Assembly (NCBI RefSeq): GCF_017498545.1
Contig: NZ_CP071793.1
Location: 868,001 to 932,000 of the forward strand
DNA length: 64,000 nt
Source of the DNA: Sulfidibacter corallicola
GTDB lineage: Bacteria; Acidobacteriota; Holophagae; Acanthopleuribacterales; Acanthopleuribacteraceae
Direction: 5' to 3'
Under the pieces are notes generated by a model. It ran no database searches and had not been told where the DNA came from. It saw nothing but the letters and a program-made list of their open reading frames with translations. Shown piece by piece: positions 1-10,156 of this stretch; positions within the stretch are counted from its first letter, which is position 1, and every line of letters begins with the position of its first letter. The position numbers and the translations under genes are program-made.

Positions 1-1
1 C

Positions 2-776
2 GGCGTGCTTTTCGACAACCGACGCCGCGATCTGTGGGTCAGCCGCCAACAGGAACTGGGCCTCGCCCAACTCAACGAATTCCAGGCAAAAGTCGCACAA
101 TCCGAGAAGCTTGCCTCGTTGGGGCAAATGGCCGCCAGCCTCGCCCACGAGGTTCGCAACCCGTTGGCCGTCATTCGCTGCCAGGTCCAAAATGCCGCCG
201 AGGACGTCGCCGAGGGCGGGATACCCTCGGCTGCCGACCTCGACGCGATTCTGGATGAGGTCGATCGGCTTTCGCGTTCGGTCGATGCGATCGTCGGTTT
301 CGCGCGGCCCCTGGAGCCCCACAAGGAACGCGTCACCCTGGGCGGCATGCTCGACCGCATGGCTTCGCTCTCCAAGGCGCTGTTGCGCGAAGCGCCCGCG
401 CGGATCCAAGTCGATCCGACAAGCGAACCGCAGGCTTCGGTCGAGCTGGATCCGGACCTGGTGTGTCAGGTGGTGCTCGGCCTGGTGGCCAACGGTGCGG
501 CCATGTGCCGGACCAACGGCACCATCCGCCTGCATGCCCAAACCTCCCAAAACGAAGTGACCTTTTCGGTGGAAGACGACGGGCCCGGTGTACCTAAAGA
601 ATTGCGAGAAAAGATCTTCCAGCCGTTTTTCACGACTCGGGAGAACGGCCACGGTTTGGGGTTGGCGGTTGCCCAACAAATCGCGCGGGCCCACGGCGGG
701 CGGCTTTCGGTCGGCGATGGCGGCCTCGGCGGGGCCCGTTTCAGCCTGCAATTGCCCCAACCCGCGGGGGTCGGCC

Positions 777-784
<8 letters not shown>
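2..784 (+). CDS. Two-component sensor histidine kinase (5' partial)
   Basis: The reading frame is open from the left edge, so the N-terminal sensor part lies outside the window. Visible are a short coiled linker, the dimerisation/phosphoacceptor H-box (ASLAHEVRNPLAVI; the His is the autophosphorylation site) and a HATPase_c domain with N box, G1 (DDGPGVP), F box (IFQPFFTT) and G2 (GHGLGLAV). The order and motif spellings are typical of NtrB/AtoS-like kinases. The stop overlaps the start of the downstream NtrC-type regulator by 8 bp, so the two are translationally coupled and almost certainly cognate partners. The signal sensed cannot be inferred because the sensor domain is missing. Confidence 0.93.
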
Positions 785-2123
<1,339 letters not shown>

Positions 2124-2160
2124 CGTGGCATTGCATACAACCCATGTGTGGATGGGAGAT

Positions 2161-2305
2161 GTCCCGGGCCATCCCTACAGGATTGGCCGCGAACGAGGAC
2201 CAAACAGGCATTCGGTCGACCGCGGATGATGCGCATCCCACCTTATCGCCAGGTTGGGAAGGACCTGCCCAGGGTGGTACCTTTGGAGTGACCCTGGGCA
2301 GAGTC
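2161..2305. repeat. Dispersed repeat copy plus strong hairpin downstream of the response regulator
   Basis: The stretch from 2165 (GGCCATCCCTACAGGATTGG) through the phrases GCATTCGGT, CGCGGATGATGCGCATCCCA and CGCCAGGTT matches 35197-35300 almost word for word. It ends in a hairpin: CTGCCCAGGGT at 2265-2275 and its reverse complement at about 2290-2300, extended by outer GGAC/GTCC. It has no T-run, so it is a poor intrinsic terminator. A second hairpin, TGCAAC/GTTGCA, lies at about 2338-2358. The gene-free gap 2124-2647 holds these and the promoter at 2572. Confidence 0.6.
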
Positions 2306-2571
2306 CTCGAGATACCGACCTGAGAGACGTCGTAGATCTGCAACCTTTCGTGTTGCAGGTCTGCAACATGGTGCGCTTCCGCCTTGGGTCCGCTAACCCA
2401 GTTGACAGACACCGGCATAGCCGCAGTCGGAATCGTCGGTGTCTCGATCCGGGACTGAAACAAGGTTGCGCTAATCAAATCAGTCGGTTACGCGTTTTGA
2501 TCGACCGTCGATACGACTGACCTCATCGCTTGGAACAAAAAATCGCGTCGGATTTCGTGTGGTCGCCCCGG

Positions 2572-2587
2572 TGGCGTCCCGGTTGCA
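2572..2587 (+). promoter_or_regulatory. Candidate sigma-54 promoter for the DUF2834-like gene
   Basis: TGGC at 2572 and TTGCA at 2583-2587 give the -24 GG and -12 GC pairs with the 10-nt spacing required by RpoN. The middle positions of the -24 box deviate from TGGCACG. Transcription would start near 2598, about 50 nt before the ATG at 2648. A sigma-54 activator gene ends 450 bp upstream. Confidence 0.45.
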
Positions 2588-2647
2588 CTTTCCCATGGCC
2601 GACAACGGTTCCCCCGATACCGGAACCGCAACATTGGAGGATGACTC

Positions 2648-2968
2648 ATGTGGAAACGTGTCTTACTTTTTCTCGTCCTGGGCGATTTCGTGTTCTTGAC
2701 CATTCGTGCCACCCTCGAGTTCGGGTACATGGGCGTGATCGATTGGTTCATGGCCAACGCGGCCACGCAGCTTCTCTTCGCCGACCTGACCATCAGCCTG
2801 GTGTTGATCTCGATTTGGATGTTCAAGGACGCCCGCGTCAAGGGGCGCAACGTCTGGCCCTACTTCGGGGTGACCCTTCTCTTCGGTGTCGCGGGTCCGT
2901 TGATGTACCTGCTGTTGGGTCAATTCGACGAGGCCACGCAGCAGGCGCCGGCTCGTGCCGCGAGTTGA
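2648..2968 (+). CDS. Small integral membrane protein, DUF2834-like
   Basis: A 106-residue protein with three hydrophobic segments (about residues 4-24, 38-60 and 73-92), short charged loops and a soluble Ala/Gln-rich tail. Size, the WFMANAATQLLFADL patch and a cytoplasmic KDARVKGR loop resemble DUF2834 proteins of unknown function. The start follows a clear GGAGG Shine-Dalgarno at 2636-2640. It sits alone between the two-component pair and a convergent DUF1761 gene. The family assignment is from pattern memory and moderately sure; no biochemical role is known. Confidence 0.75.
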   Translation: MWKRVLLFLVLGDFVFLTIRATLEFGYMGVIDWFMANAATQLLFADLTISLVLISIWMFKDARVKGRNVWPYFGVTLLFGVAGPLMYLLLGQFDEATQQAPARAAS

Positions 2969-3031
2969 GTCGATCATCGTCCGTTGGCGGGAGGGTGGCC
3001 GGAGCCCCCTCCCGATCCGGGGTCGAGGTGG

Positions 3032-3457
3032 TCAGCTCGCCGGCATGGTGCGCGTCCAGGCACCCAGCACGGCGCCGGTGATCACCAGCAGCACCAGGTT
3101 CAGCCCCTGATTGATCAGGGTGAGCTGGAGCGGTCGCAGCGAGAACATATCCTTACTGACGACGTCGGCGAATACGAAGGCCAGGGCGAAGAGGGCGCCC
3201 ATCATGGCGCCCTTGGCGGCGCTGTCGATCGAGAGCTCTCGAAACAGCCAGGCCGTGGCGTAGCAGGTGAGCACCGCCATCCCGAGCGGAACCAAGTAGA
3301 TGACGGGGTTGGTCGACGAAAAATCCTCGGCCTTCAGGCCCTGCAGTTTCATCCAGGGTTTGGCGAACAGCAGGTTCGAATACCACAAGGGGGGCACCAA
3401 CTGGTGAACCACCACGAGTACCCAGACGGCCGCGTGGTTGATCGCAAGCGTTTCCAT
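3032..3457 (-). CDS. DUF1761-like membrane protein
   Basis: A 141-residue protein with four hydrophobic helices. The start METLAINH was chosen because AAGGAG lies 6 nt upstream; a longer upstream extension would be low-complexity and unlikely. The N-terminal INHAAVWVLVVVHQLVPPLWYSNLLFAKPW, the LSIDSAAKGAMMGAL centre and the GLNLVLLVITGAVLGAW end match the pattern of DUF1761 proteins, which are about 130-140 residues long and of unknown function. It converges with the upstream DUF2834-like gene (63-bp gap). Nothing points to a pathway. Confidence 0.8.
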   Translation of the reverse strand: METLAINHAAVWVLVVVHQLVPPLWYSNLLFAKPWMKLQGLKAEDFSSTNPVIYLVPLGMAVLTCYATAWLFRELSIDSAAKGAMMGALFALAFVFADVVSKDMFSLRPLQLTLINQGLNLVLLVITGAVLGAWTRTMPAS

Positions 3458-3709
3458 GTTCTTCTCCTTGTTGGGATCGCAAGGCCGCCGGGCCCGCGAT
3501 ACACGCGGCAGTGGTTCCGATCCCGCGACCCGCGTTTTCCCCGGTGCCCCATGAAGATGGAGTAAGGCGGAAGCGGGACCGAGACGAACCAGCCGCGCCA
3601 TCGGCGGCTCGACGACCTCACGCGGCCTAAATTAGCGAGGAGGTGCGGTGGAGGTCTTGTAAAAAACCGACATCGGGGGAGGGAGCTTCGTAGGTATGGA
3701 GCTGGTAAT

Positions 3710-3946
3710 GCGTAAGTCTTTTTTTACCACTGAGTTCACAGAGATCGCAGAGCATGACGCAGGGTGGATGAAAAAGTTGGGTCCCGCTAATCATGGAAGA
3801 AATGCTCTTGAAAACCAAAAAAACGAGGAAAATCAAAACATATTGCTTTTATGTATTTAGAGAGATTGATCGGCTACGATTTTTGATTGGTTTCGATCGA
3901 AGGTCCTGACCTCCGTTTCCTCCGTGACCTCCGTGGTAAAAATCCG
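3710..3946. repeat. Element with inverted TTTTTACCAC ends (accacggag-type repeat)
   Basis: The left end (about 3715-3755) reads TTTTTACCACTGAGTTCACA and the right end (about 3912-3946) is its degenerate reverse complement, ending CCTCCGTGGTAAAAA. The 160 bp between them are AT-rich and non-coding. A single further copy of the left end lies at 9493-9530. The whole gap 3458-3992 has no convincing gene. Confidence 0.55.
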
Positions 3947-3992
3947 AAGCCACCACAGCTCGGAATGAAAAACGATCGATTGGGGGCCAACC

Positions 3993-4826
3993 TCAAAAAG
4001 TCGGAATGAACTTGGGGTCGAAGATCTGGGCCTGGCGATAGGCGGTGGGCGTGATGCCCGTGAACATGCGGAACTCGCGGGTGAGGTGTGCCTGATCGTA
4101 AAAGCCCAGGCACTGCGCCACATCGGCCCAGCTCCTGGCCGAATCCGGGGCTTGCAGCGCCTGTAACAGGTTCTGGAACCGGAAGATGCGATGCAGCTTC
4201 TTGGGGGAGACGCCCACATGACGGGTGACCAGTCGTTGGGTGTGTTTCTCGCTGTAGCCCAACTCCCGCGCCAGGCGCCGTACCGAGTTGGGTTCCGCCA
4301 GGTTGGATGGCTTGGAAAGGTACCCGACCGCGTAGCGAATCAGGGGATCCATCTGCGTATGTTCCTTCATGCGCTCCCAAAGTAGGTTTTCGAAGAGATC
4401 CAGCTTGGCGTCCGGATCGGGGCGTTCGGCCAACTGTTCGCGAATCCGATCCACCCAGGGCCCCAGAATCAGGTCCAGGTCGACGATGCGGTAACGGAGT
4501 TCGTCCATGGGAAACCCGAAAAAGGGATAAGCCCCGCCCGGATGAAAGCGGAACCCCATCAAATCGGTGCGGCCCTCGGGCTCGATCATCAGGTACTCTT
4601 CCTGGGTGCCGACGATCCAGGCCTTGCGCGTGTGATAGAACTTGGGCGTCTGCTGCTCGGGGTCGTCCTCGTAGACGCGATAGGGCGGGCCGAAATTGAG
4701 GATCAACTCCATGGTACCGTCGGGGATGACCTTTTCCCGGCGATAGAAGAGTTGACCGCGGACCAGCCAGATCACCTGGACGAATTGCGACAAGGGAAAG
4801 CGCGGCACGCGCATCTGGACTTCCAT
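3993..4826 (-). CDS. AraC/XylS-family transcriptional regulator
   Basis: A 277-residue protein. The N-terminal half (RFPLSQFVQVIWLVRG..., IPDGTMELILNFG, GFRFHPGGAYPFFG) has the look of the DUF6597 cupin-like ligand domain found on AraC regulators. The C-terminal third is a double HTH: the first helix pair at VRRLARELGYSEKHTQRLVTRHVGVSPK, the second at WADVAQCLGFYDQAHLTREFRMFTGITPTAYR, ending with the typical tail. The start has an upstream GAGGAGCCC; a second ATG (MRVPRF) four codons in is possible. It is divergent from the helicase gene. Ligand and targets are unknown. Confidence 0.92.
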   Translation of the reverse strand: MEVQMRVPRFPLSQFVQVIWLVRGQLFYRREKVIPDGTMELILNFGPPYRVYEDDPEQQTPKFYHTRKAWIVGTQEEYLMIEPEGRTDLMGFRFHPGGAYPFFGFPMDELRYRIVDLDLILGPWVDRIREQLAERPDPDAKLDLFENLLWERMKEHTQMDPLIRYAVGYLSKPSNLAEPNSVRRLARELGYSEKHTQRLVTRHVGVSPKKLHRIFRFQNLLQALQAPDSARSWADVAQCLGFYDQAHLTREFRMFTGITPTAYRQAQIFDPKFIPTF

Positions 4827-5054
4827 AGGGGCTCCTCATGGGGTGGCAGGTTCCATTCTACCGGAATCGCCCGGGTTCGCCGTAGCGGGAATGGGTCCGT
4901 GGCGGCTCGGAATCGGAAGGAGCCTGCCTTGCGGAGGGAGTTCGCGCCGACGGTTCACCCGACCGCGGGCCCACCGGTCCTCGAAAAATCCCGGACTTCC
5001 GGCCTCGTTCAGGTTAGGATGAGGTCTCGAATCCAACCACGATTGGGAGTCGCG

Positions 5055-7811
5055 GTGTCCCAAACCGACGTCGTCCGTTTTTTGCGCGAATGCTACCGTG
5101 CCGATTTCGGCCAAACCACTCTCGGCGATGTGTTTGATCGCAAGGTCGAGCACAAGCTCTTTTTCGAGGGCGCCGAATCGCTGCTGCACGATCGGACCCC
5201 TTGGCTGCCGGTCCCGCATGATTGGGGAGAGGAAACCTCGGCGCGGGCCTATCTCTACCGCAAGGAAAAGCAACTCATCTACGCCTGTTTCCTGTTTCTC
5301 GGCGGTGACGTCGCCGAGAGCGAGGCGCCCTCCAAGCCTCTGGCCACCCCGCTCATGTGGTTTCCCGCACAGATCGAGCATGGCTCGGACGGCTACGTGC
5401 TCACCATCTCCCGCGAGGAGCGCGCCGTCAACGACCCCATCCTCGACCGGCTCGCACCCGATTGCGACGATCTGTTGACTTGGCTCCACCTGACCGAGGT
5501 CGACGGCTTGACGCCCGATCGCCTTTTCCAGATATGTTCGCGGTTGGAAGCGCGCATCGACCATTTGGAAACGGGCGCCTGTCTGTCCTATCCCGGCTTG
5601 TGGGATGCCAAGAAGATTCGCGGCCTGCGCCGCAAACTCAAATCGAAGCAGGAGATCGCCCTGGTGCCGGCGGCCTTCGCGGCGCTGATTCCCAAGCCGT
5701 CGGCGGCTCGCGGGGTGCTGTCGGAGCTGTCCGAGCTGAGCGAGGCCGAGCGACTCTCTCCTGTCGTGCGTTATTTCCTGAGTGCCGAAACGGTTGCGCC
5801 TTCCTGGCCCCAGCGGGGAGTGGCTCTCGAATCGCGGATCCGGGTGCCCGCCGTGTTGAGCGCCGAACAGCAGCGCATCGTCACCGCCGCCGGCGATCGC
5901 ACCCTGACGCTGGTGATCGGCCCGCCGGGCACCGGCAAGTCGTTCACGATCGCCGCCACCGTGCTCGATCACCTGCAGCGCGGCCAGTCGGTGCTGATCG
6001 TCTCGAAAATGGATCATGCGGTCGATGTGGTCGCGGAAAAGCTCGCCGAAATGGCCGGCTTCGATACGTTTTTCGTGCGCGGCGGGAAGCGCGTCTATCG
6101 CGACGCCCTGAAGACTCGAATGGAAAACCTCAAGCGCGGCATCGGCCTGCCGGAAGTGGATTCGCAGGAACGAATCCAGTTGGACAAGGCCCTGGCCGCC
6201 AATGAAAAGGATATCGAGCGCTTGCTGGCGACGGTGGCCGATCGGTGCACGCGCCACCTGCGCTGGGGCGAAGAACTCTCGGGTGCGGGATCGACCCCAT
6301 GGGACCGCATCAAGCAGGCTTACTACCGGTTCCGCGGCCGGAACGAGCCCTTGTTGTGGCAGGTTTTCGAATCGCTGGAGGAGGCCTATGCCCTCTGTCG
6401 GACACTGGCCGCCCGACAACTGCGGCTGGGCTACGACGCCCGCATTCGCGGGGCCTTCGAGCAGGACCGCGACCTGTTGCGCAATCTGTCCGCGTTGGTC
6501 AAGGCCCGGGTCAGTGGTCGCAAGGAGAAACTGTTCGCGCAAATGGACCCCAAAGCCCTGCTCGAGGTGTTTCCGGTCTGGTTGATGAAACTGTCCGACC
6601 TATCCGAACAGCTTCCCCTGTTCCCGGGCATGTTCGATTTGGCCATCATCGACGAGGCCACCCAGTGCGACATGGCTTCCTGCGTGCCCGTCTTCCAGCG
6701 CGCGCGTCGCCTGATGGTCGTCGGCGATCCGCACCAATTGCGACACCTTTCCTTCGTTGCCCGCGATACCCAGGCGCGTCTGGGCCAGCGCTTCGGGCTC
6801 ACCGTCGAGCAGATCGAACGCTTCGACTACCGCCAGCGCAGCATGCTCGAACTGGCCGAGGTCGTGCAGGGCGACACCGAGCGCGCGGCGCGGCCCTTCT
6901 TCCTGAACGAACACTTCCGCAGCGAGCCGCCGATCATCGCCTTCTCGAATCGGGAATTCTACGGCCAGGGTCTCCATGTCATGACCGAAAAACCCGGTAT
7001 CAGTCATGGGTGCGCGCTGGAGATCGTCACCTGTGCGGGAACGCGTGGCAAAGACGGCACCAATCCCGTCGAGGCCGAACGATTGCTCACCGATTTGGAA
7101 ACCCTGGTCGCCTCCGCCGAGGTTCGAGCCACGGCGCCGTCGATCGGCATCCTGGCACCCTTCCGCAAACAAGCCGATTACCTGGCCGGATGTCTCCAAG
7201 AACGTCTTCCGATGGACGTCACCCGCCGCCATCGCATCTTCGTCGGGACCGCCCACAGCTTTCAGGGTCAGGAGCGGGACCTGATGTTCCTGTCGCTGAC
7301 CCTGTGTCCCGACTACCATTCCGCTTCGCTGCGCTTCCTGGAACGGGGCGGGGTTCTCAACGTGGCGGTGACGCGGGCGCGGGCACGCCAGAGCGTGTAT
7401 GCCAGCCTGGAAACCAGCCACCTTCCCGAACATTCGCTCCTGCGGCGCTACCTGTGGCACGGGCGGGCGGCCACCCCGATCGAAAAGAACGGCTCGGGCG
7501 TGGCCGGGGATCTCTTCGCCCGCGAACTGAGAATGGAGCTGGAGGCGCGCGGATTTCGGGTCAGCGGCGCGGTGTCCATGGCCGGACTGGTGCTCGACAT
7601 GGTCGTGTCGCGAGGCGATCGGAGCCTGGGCCTGGATTTGATCGGGTATCCGGGGCCCTTCGCCGACGTGTTTCCCTTGGAGCGGTACCAGATGTTGGGG
7701 CGCGCCGGCCTGCGGATGTTGCCCCTGACCTATGTGGACTGGCTGTTCAAACGGGAAGGTTGCCTCGACGCCATCGAAGCATGTTTTGCGGGCCATCGAT
7801 CGGGTCCTTGA
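5055..7811 (+). CDS. SF1 (DNA2/NAM7-like) helicase with C-terminal nuclease-like domain
   Basis: About 918 residues. Helicase motifs run in order: Walker A GPPGTGKS (residue about 288), Ia VLIVSKMDHAVD, Walker B IIDEATQ, motif III VVGDPHQL, motif IV FRSEPPIIAFSN, motif V GTAHSFQGQE and motif VI NVAVTRARAR. The C-terminal about 110 residues (GDLFARELRMELEARGF.. LDMVV.. LGLDLIGYPG.. RYQMLGRAGL) follow the layout of Vsr/MTES_1575-type restriction-endonuclease folds seen on defence helicases. The expected E-x-D/E-x-K reads L-D-L-I, so activity is doubtful. The GTG at 5055 follows GGGAG; an ATG at 5019 would add 12 residues. It could act in defence or in DNA repair; the neighbouring immunity gene hints at an accessory locus. 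Confidence 0.88.
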   Translation: MSQTDVVRFLRECYRADFGQTTLGDVFDRKVEHKLFFEGAESLLHDRTPWLPVPHDWGEETSARAYLYRKEKQLIYACFLFLGGDVAESEAPSKPLATPLMWFPAQIEHGSDGYVLTISREERAVNDPILDRLAPDCDDLLTWLHLTEVDGLTPDRLFQICSRLEARIDHLETGACLSYPGLWDAKKIRGLRRKLKSKQEIALVPAAFAALIPKPSAARGVLSELSELSEAERLSPVVRYFLSAETVAPSWPQRGVALESRIRVPAVLSAEQQRIVTAAGDRTLTLVIGPPGTGKSFTIAATVLDHLQRGQSVLIVSKMDHAVDVVAEKLAEMAGFDTFFVRGGKRVYRDALKTRMENLKRGIGLPEVDSQERIQLDKALAANEKDIERLLATVADRCTRHLRWGEELSGAGSTPWDRIKQAYYRFRGRNEPLLWQVFESLEEAYALCRTLAARQLRLGYDARIRGAFEQDRDLLRNLSALVKARVSGRKEKLFAQMDPKALLEVFPVWLMKLSDLSEQLPLFPGMFDLAIIDEATQCDMASCVPVFQRARRLMVVGDPHQLRHLSFVARDTQARLGQRFGLTVEQIERFDYRQRSMLELAEVVQGDTERAARPFFLNEHFRSEPPIIAFSNREFYGQGLHVMTEKPGISHGCALEIVTCAGTRGKDGTNPVEAERLLTDLETLVASAEVRATAPSIGILAPFRKQADYLAGCLQERLPMDVTRRHRIFVGTAHSFQGQERDLMFLSLTLCPDYHSASLRFLERGGVLNVAVTRARARQSVYASLETSHLPEHSLLRRYLWHGRAATPIEKNGSGVAGDLFARELRMELEARGFRVSGAVSMAGLVLDMVVSRGDRSLGLDLIGYPGPFADVFPLERYQMLGRAGLRMLPLTYVDWLFKREGCLDAIEACFAGHRSGP

Positions 7812-7855
7812 CCGGTGCCGGGAACTGTGACCTTTCGCTCGGAAAACGCGTTCAG

Positions 7856-7882
7856 CGCAGAGCCTTGGCCCAAGGCTCTGCG
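7856..7882. terminator. Perfect 27-bp palindrome between convergent genes
   Basis: CGCAGAGCCTTGG and its exact reverse complement flank one central base between the helicase stop (7811) and the Imm53 stop (7897). It lacks a T-run on either strand, so it may be a weak or factor-assisted bidirectional terminator. Confidence 0.5.
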
Positions 7883-7896
7883 GAACGATCATCGAT

Positions 7897-8205
7897 TCAG
7901 CGGCGCGAGGATGCCTGTTCCTGCTGCCATTTCAAAAAGACATCGATCATGGAATCCAGCTTGCCGGGATCCGAATAACCCAGGAACCGCAGATTTTCCG
8001 TTTTGCAGTACATCCAGTCCGAATTGCTCTTTTTGTGTTTGATGGGGCGGAATTCGCGTCGCTCCAATCGGGTACCTGCCAAATCGATTTCCAAAAACCA
8101 GCCGGGGTTGTCCAAGCTCTCGATCTTGATCCCGTACTGCTGTTCCCAATTGCGATTGCACTGGCTTTGGTACCATTGGCAAAGTTGTTCCAAACTACGA
8201 CTCAT
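7897..8205 (-). CDS. Imm53-family immunity protein
   Basis: A 102-residue soluble acidic/aromatic protein. The run LCQWYQSQCNRNWEQQYGIKI, followed by SLDNPGWFLEIDLAGT, DWMYCKTENLRFLGYSDP and a final LDSMIDVFLKWQ helix, is the characteristic pattern of Imm53, a family predicted to neutralise polymorphic toxins. No toxin gene is adjacent: the neighbour is the convergent helicase, and 700 bp upstream is gene-free. It is therefore an orphan immunity gene, perhaps for self-protection against kin or competitor toxins, or a leftover of a decayed toxin locus. The family call is confident; the partner is unknown. Confidence 0.85.
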   Translation of the reverse strand: MSRSLEQLCQWYQSQCNRNWEQQYGIKIESLDNPGWFLEIDLAGTRLERREFRPIKHKKSNSDWMYCKTENLRFLGYSDPGKLDSMIDVFLKWQQEQASSRR

Positions 8206-8918
8206 GAATGTGACCTCTCGTCCTTATTAAATCCGGTGAGCGAATCGGCCGGGTGAGATCCGACGACGCTAACTGACTGATTCCTCTGGAAGATGTATGG
8301 TGATTCGATCTTTCGATAACGCGTGCTCGAATGCTTGGCGGGCCTGAAAACAGGCTGTGGTCATATGGCGGCAACCACGCGTGTGTGACTTGTGTACCGC
8401 ACGATCGGTGCGGCATTCACCCTTGTCTTCCCCCTGCTGGGCTGATGCTACCGGTCTCGATGGAACCGGGAGGAATCGGTCCTGTACCCGTCGATCCTAT
8501 CCTAATTCTCGGCTTTCGGGGTGAGGAAATCATGTCTCTCGTGATCGAGCATCCAGTCCTCGGGGTTTTGGGTCGATGGATGGGTCCCATTCGACGGTTT
8601 TCCGGTGCAGTGGAAGCGTGCAGGGAACGAATCGGGGCTTCGGTCAAGGTGACGGATCCGTCGCGTTCCTTTCGTGGCGGCGACGACCCTCGAAAGAGGC
8701 AAATACTTCGGTTTCATCGGGTTTCGATTCTTCCGGGAATTCGGCCCGCGCCACCCCACGAACTACTTTTTGACAATGCCTCGAATCAGTTGTGTTAGTA
8801 TGATCTCAGGTTTTTCTCCCACGACTCATCTTTAAGAAACACGTCAACCACGGCTCTGAAAGGGATCCCTCGTTTTCAGGGTTCAGGATTTTGAATTATA
8901 TGTTTTGGAGGTTACGAC
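8206..8918. other. Gene-free interval upstream of the DUF5684 gene
   Basis: No reading frame here has a plausible start, composition or family pattern. Near its right end a TTGACA (8770-8775) is followed by the AT-rich TTAGTATGAT (8795-8804). The spacing to a -10 (20 or more bp) is long, so a sigma-70 promoter is only tentative. Nothing else was recognised. Confidence 0.4.
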
Positions 8919-9290
8919 ATGGAAGAATCAGGCGGCGGTGGAATTTTTGGGATTATTATTCTCCTATTCGGTCTAGCTCTTGTAATTGCAACGATCGCAG
9001 GCTTATGGAAGTGCTTCGAGAAGGCCGGTGAGCCCGGCTGGACCGCAATCATCCCCATCTACAATATCTATGTCTTGCTCAAGATCGTCGGTGCCCCGAT
9101 TTGGTTTTTGATCTTGTTCTTCATTCCGATAGTCAGCATTATCGCTGGTATCTATGTGTATTACCTTTTTGCCAAAAGTTTCGGAAAGGGGGCGGTCTAC
9201 GCTATAGGCATTCTTTTCGTTCCCTTTGTCATACTCCCCCTGATGGGATTTGGCGATGACCAGTACGAGGGGCCGACTTACGGCACCTGA
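8919..9290 (+). CDS. DUF5684 family membrane protein
   Basis: A 123-residue protein with a Gly-rich N-terminus and four hydrophobic segments. The diagnostic stretch EKAGEPGWTAIIPIYNIYVLLKI, then an IPIVSIIAGIYVYYLFAKSFGKG region, and the ending LPLMGFGDDQYEG, is that of DUF5684 proteins, whose C-terminal GFGD-xxY motif is highly conserved. Members are small membrane proteins of unknown function, sometimes fused to signal peptidases or domain repeats. The start has a strong GGAGG at 8907-8911. The flanking DNA is AT-richer than average. It is monocistronic, with an intrinsic terminator at 9410-9446. Confidence 0.88.
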   Translation: MEESGGGGIFGIIILLFGLALVIATIAGLWKCFEKAGEPGWTAIIPIYNIYVLLKIVGAPIWFLILFFIPIVSIIAGIYVYYLFAKSFGKGAVYAIGILFVPFVILPLMGFGDDQYEGPTYGT

Positions 9291-9409
9291 ACTGGGTTTC
9301 GATCTGGGTCGGATTCGTTTTCGAGGGTCGTTCGAACCCGAAGTGGGTTTCTCGAGCGATCCCCTCCGAAAGCCGGCCTGATCACTCGCGTTTGTACCGA
9401 TCAACACAG

Positions 9410-9446
9410 GACTCGAAGCGTTTTCCCGCTTTCGGGTCCTTTTTTA
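9410..9446 (+). terminator. Intrinsic terminator after the DUF5684 gene
   Basis: GACTCGAAGCG pairs with CGCTTTCGGGTC across a TTTTCC loop and is followed by CTTTTTTATTT. It lies 120 bp past the stop at 9290 on the same strand. Confidence 0.65.
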
Positions 9447-9486
9447 TTTGCGAAGGGGGGTTCACCGTCGGTGCAGGGGCGTTTGT

Positions 9487-9533
9487 GTGTAAGTCTTTTT
9501 TTACCACTAAGTTCACGGAGATCACGGAGGAGG
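9487..9533. repeat. Second copy of the TTTTTACCAC repeat end
   Basis: GTAAGTCTTTTTTTACCACT followed by AAGTTCACGGAGATCACGGAGG matches the left end of the element at 3710 with few changes, including the GTAAGTC lead-in. No opposing end was found within 500 bp. Confidence 0.55.
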
Positions 9534-10156
9534 TGCCCGAAGGGCTTTCCGGTCGCCTTCGATATCGGTGAGGATCCGAGGATGGTTTCTAGATTCGTTT
9601 TGATCTGGGTGATTCGTGGACAAACTTCCATTTGCCAAAGGTGAACTACCCTGATGGCGCTTTCAAATGGCCTCTTTACAAAATGGTTAATTTTTAAGAT
9701 ATTTTGTTTCAGTTGTTTACAGATTTCCTGTGGTTTTTGTAAAGAATTTGAAAAATAGGGCGAGCTTTTGGCGCTAGTCCATATGAGAGCCGAGTCCGGC
9801 GGTACTTTGCCGACCTGTGCGGCCCCGCGGTTTTCCCATGGAGGTGGGAAGACCTGCGCTTGGGGTGCGCGGCCACGCTGGATTTGCGTTCGACCCGAGC
9901 CAGGCACGGATCTGCGACTTCATCGCGCGGCGTGCGGGCTTCGGGTAGGTGGGTCCTCATCGCTTTTTCGGCGAGGGTCACACCATCGGCGCCGAAGGAT
10001 CGCGAACACCGGGAAATAAGCGGGTACCGAGGAAAACCCGTCCCATCGATTCGAGATTCCGAGGCGCGCCATCCATCTTCATTCGATTTCGAGCGGTGCG
10101 ATTGGTCCTTCTCGTGGGGCCACCCGACTCGAGTGACTATTCTTGGAGGAATTTAC
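9534..10156. other. Gene-free leader upstream of the M4 protease gene
   Basis: The interval has no credible coding region. The reading frame of the protease runs open back to 9860, but that extension is Arg/Ser-rich and precedes the obvious signal peptide, so it is treated as non-coding. An AT-rich patch spans 9660-9770. TTGGAGGAA at 10144-10152 is the ribosome-binding site of the protease. Confidence 0.45.

Noticed and set aside
8331..8798. 155-codon frame before the DUF5684 gene
   Set aside because: No ribosome-binding site, no domain pattern, and composition unlike neighbouring genes.
9860..10156. 99-residue N-terminal extension of the M4 protease
   Set aside because: It precedes a complete signal peptide with a strong TTGGAGGAA ribosome-binding site, so the open frame upstream is chance.
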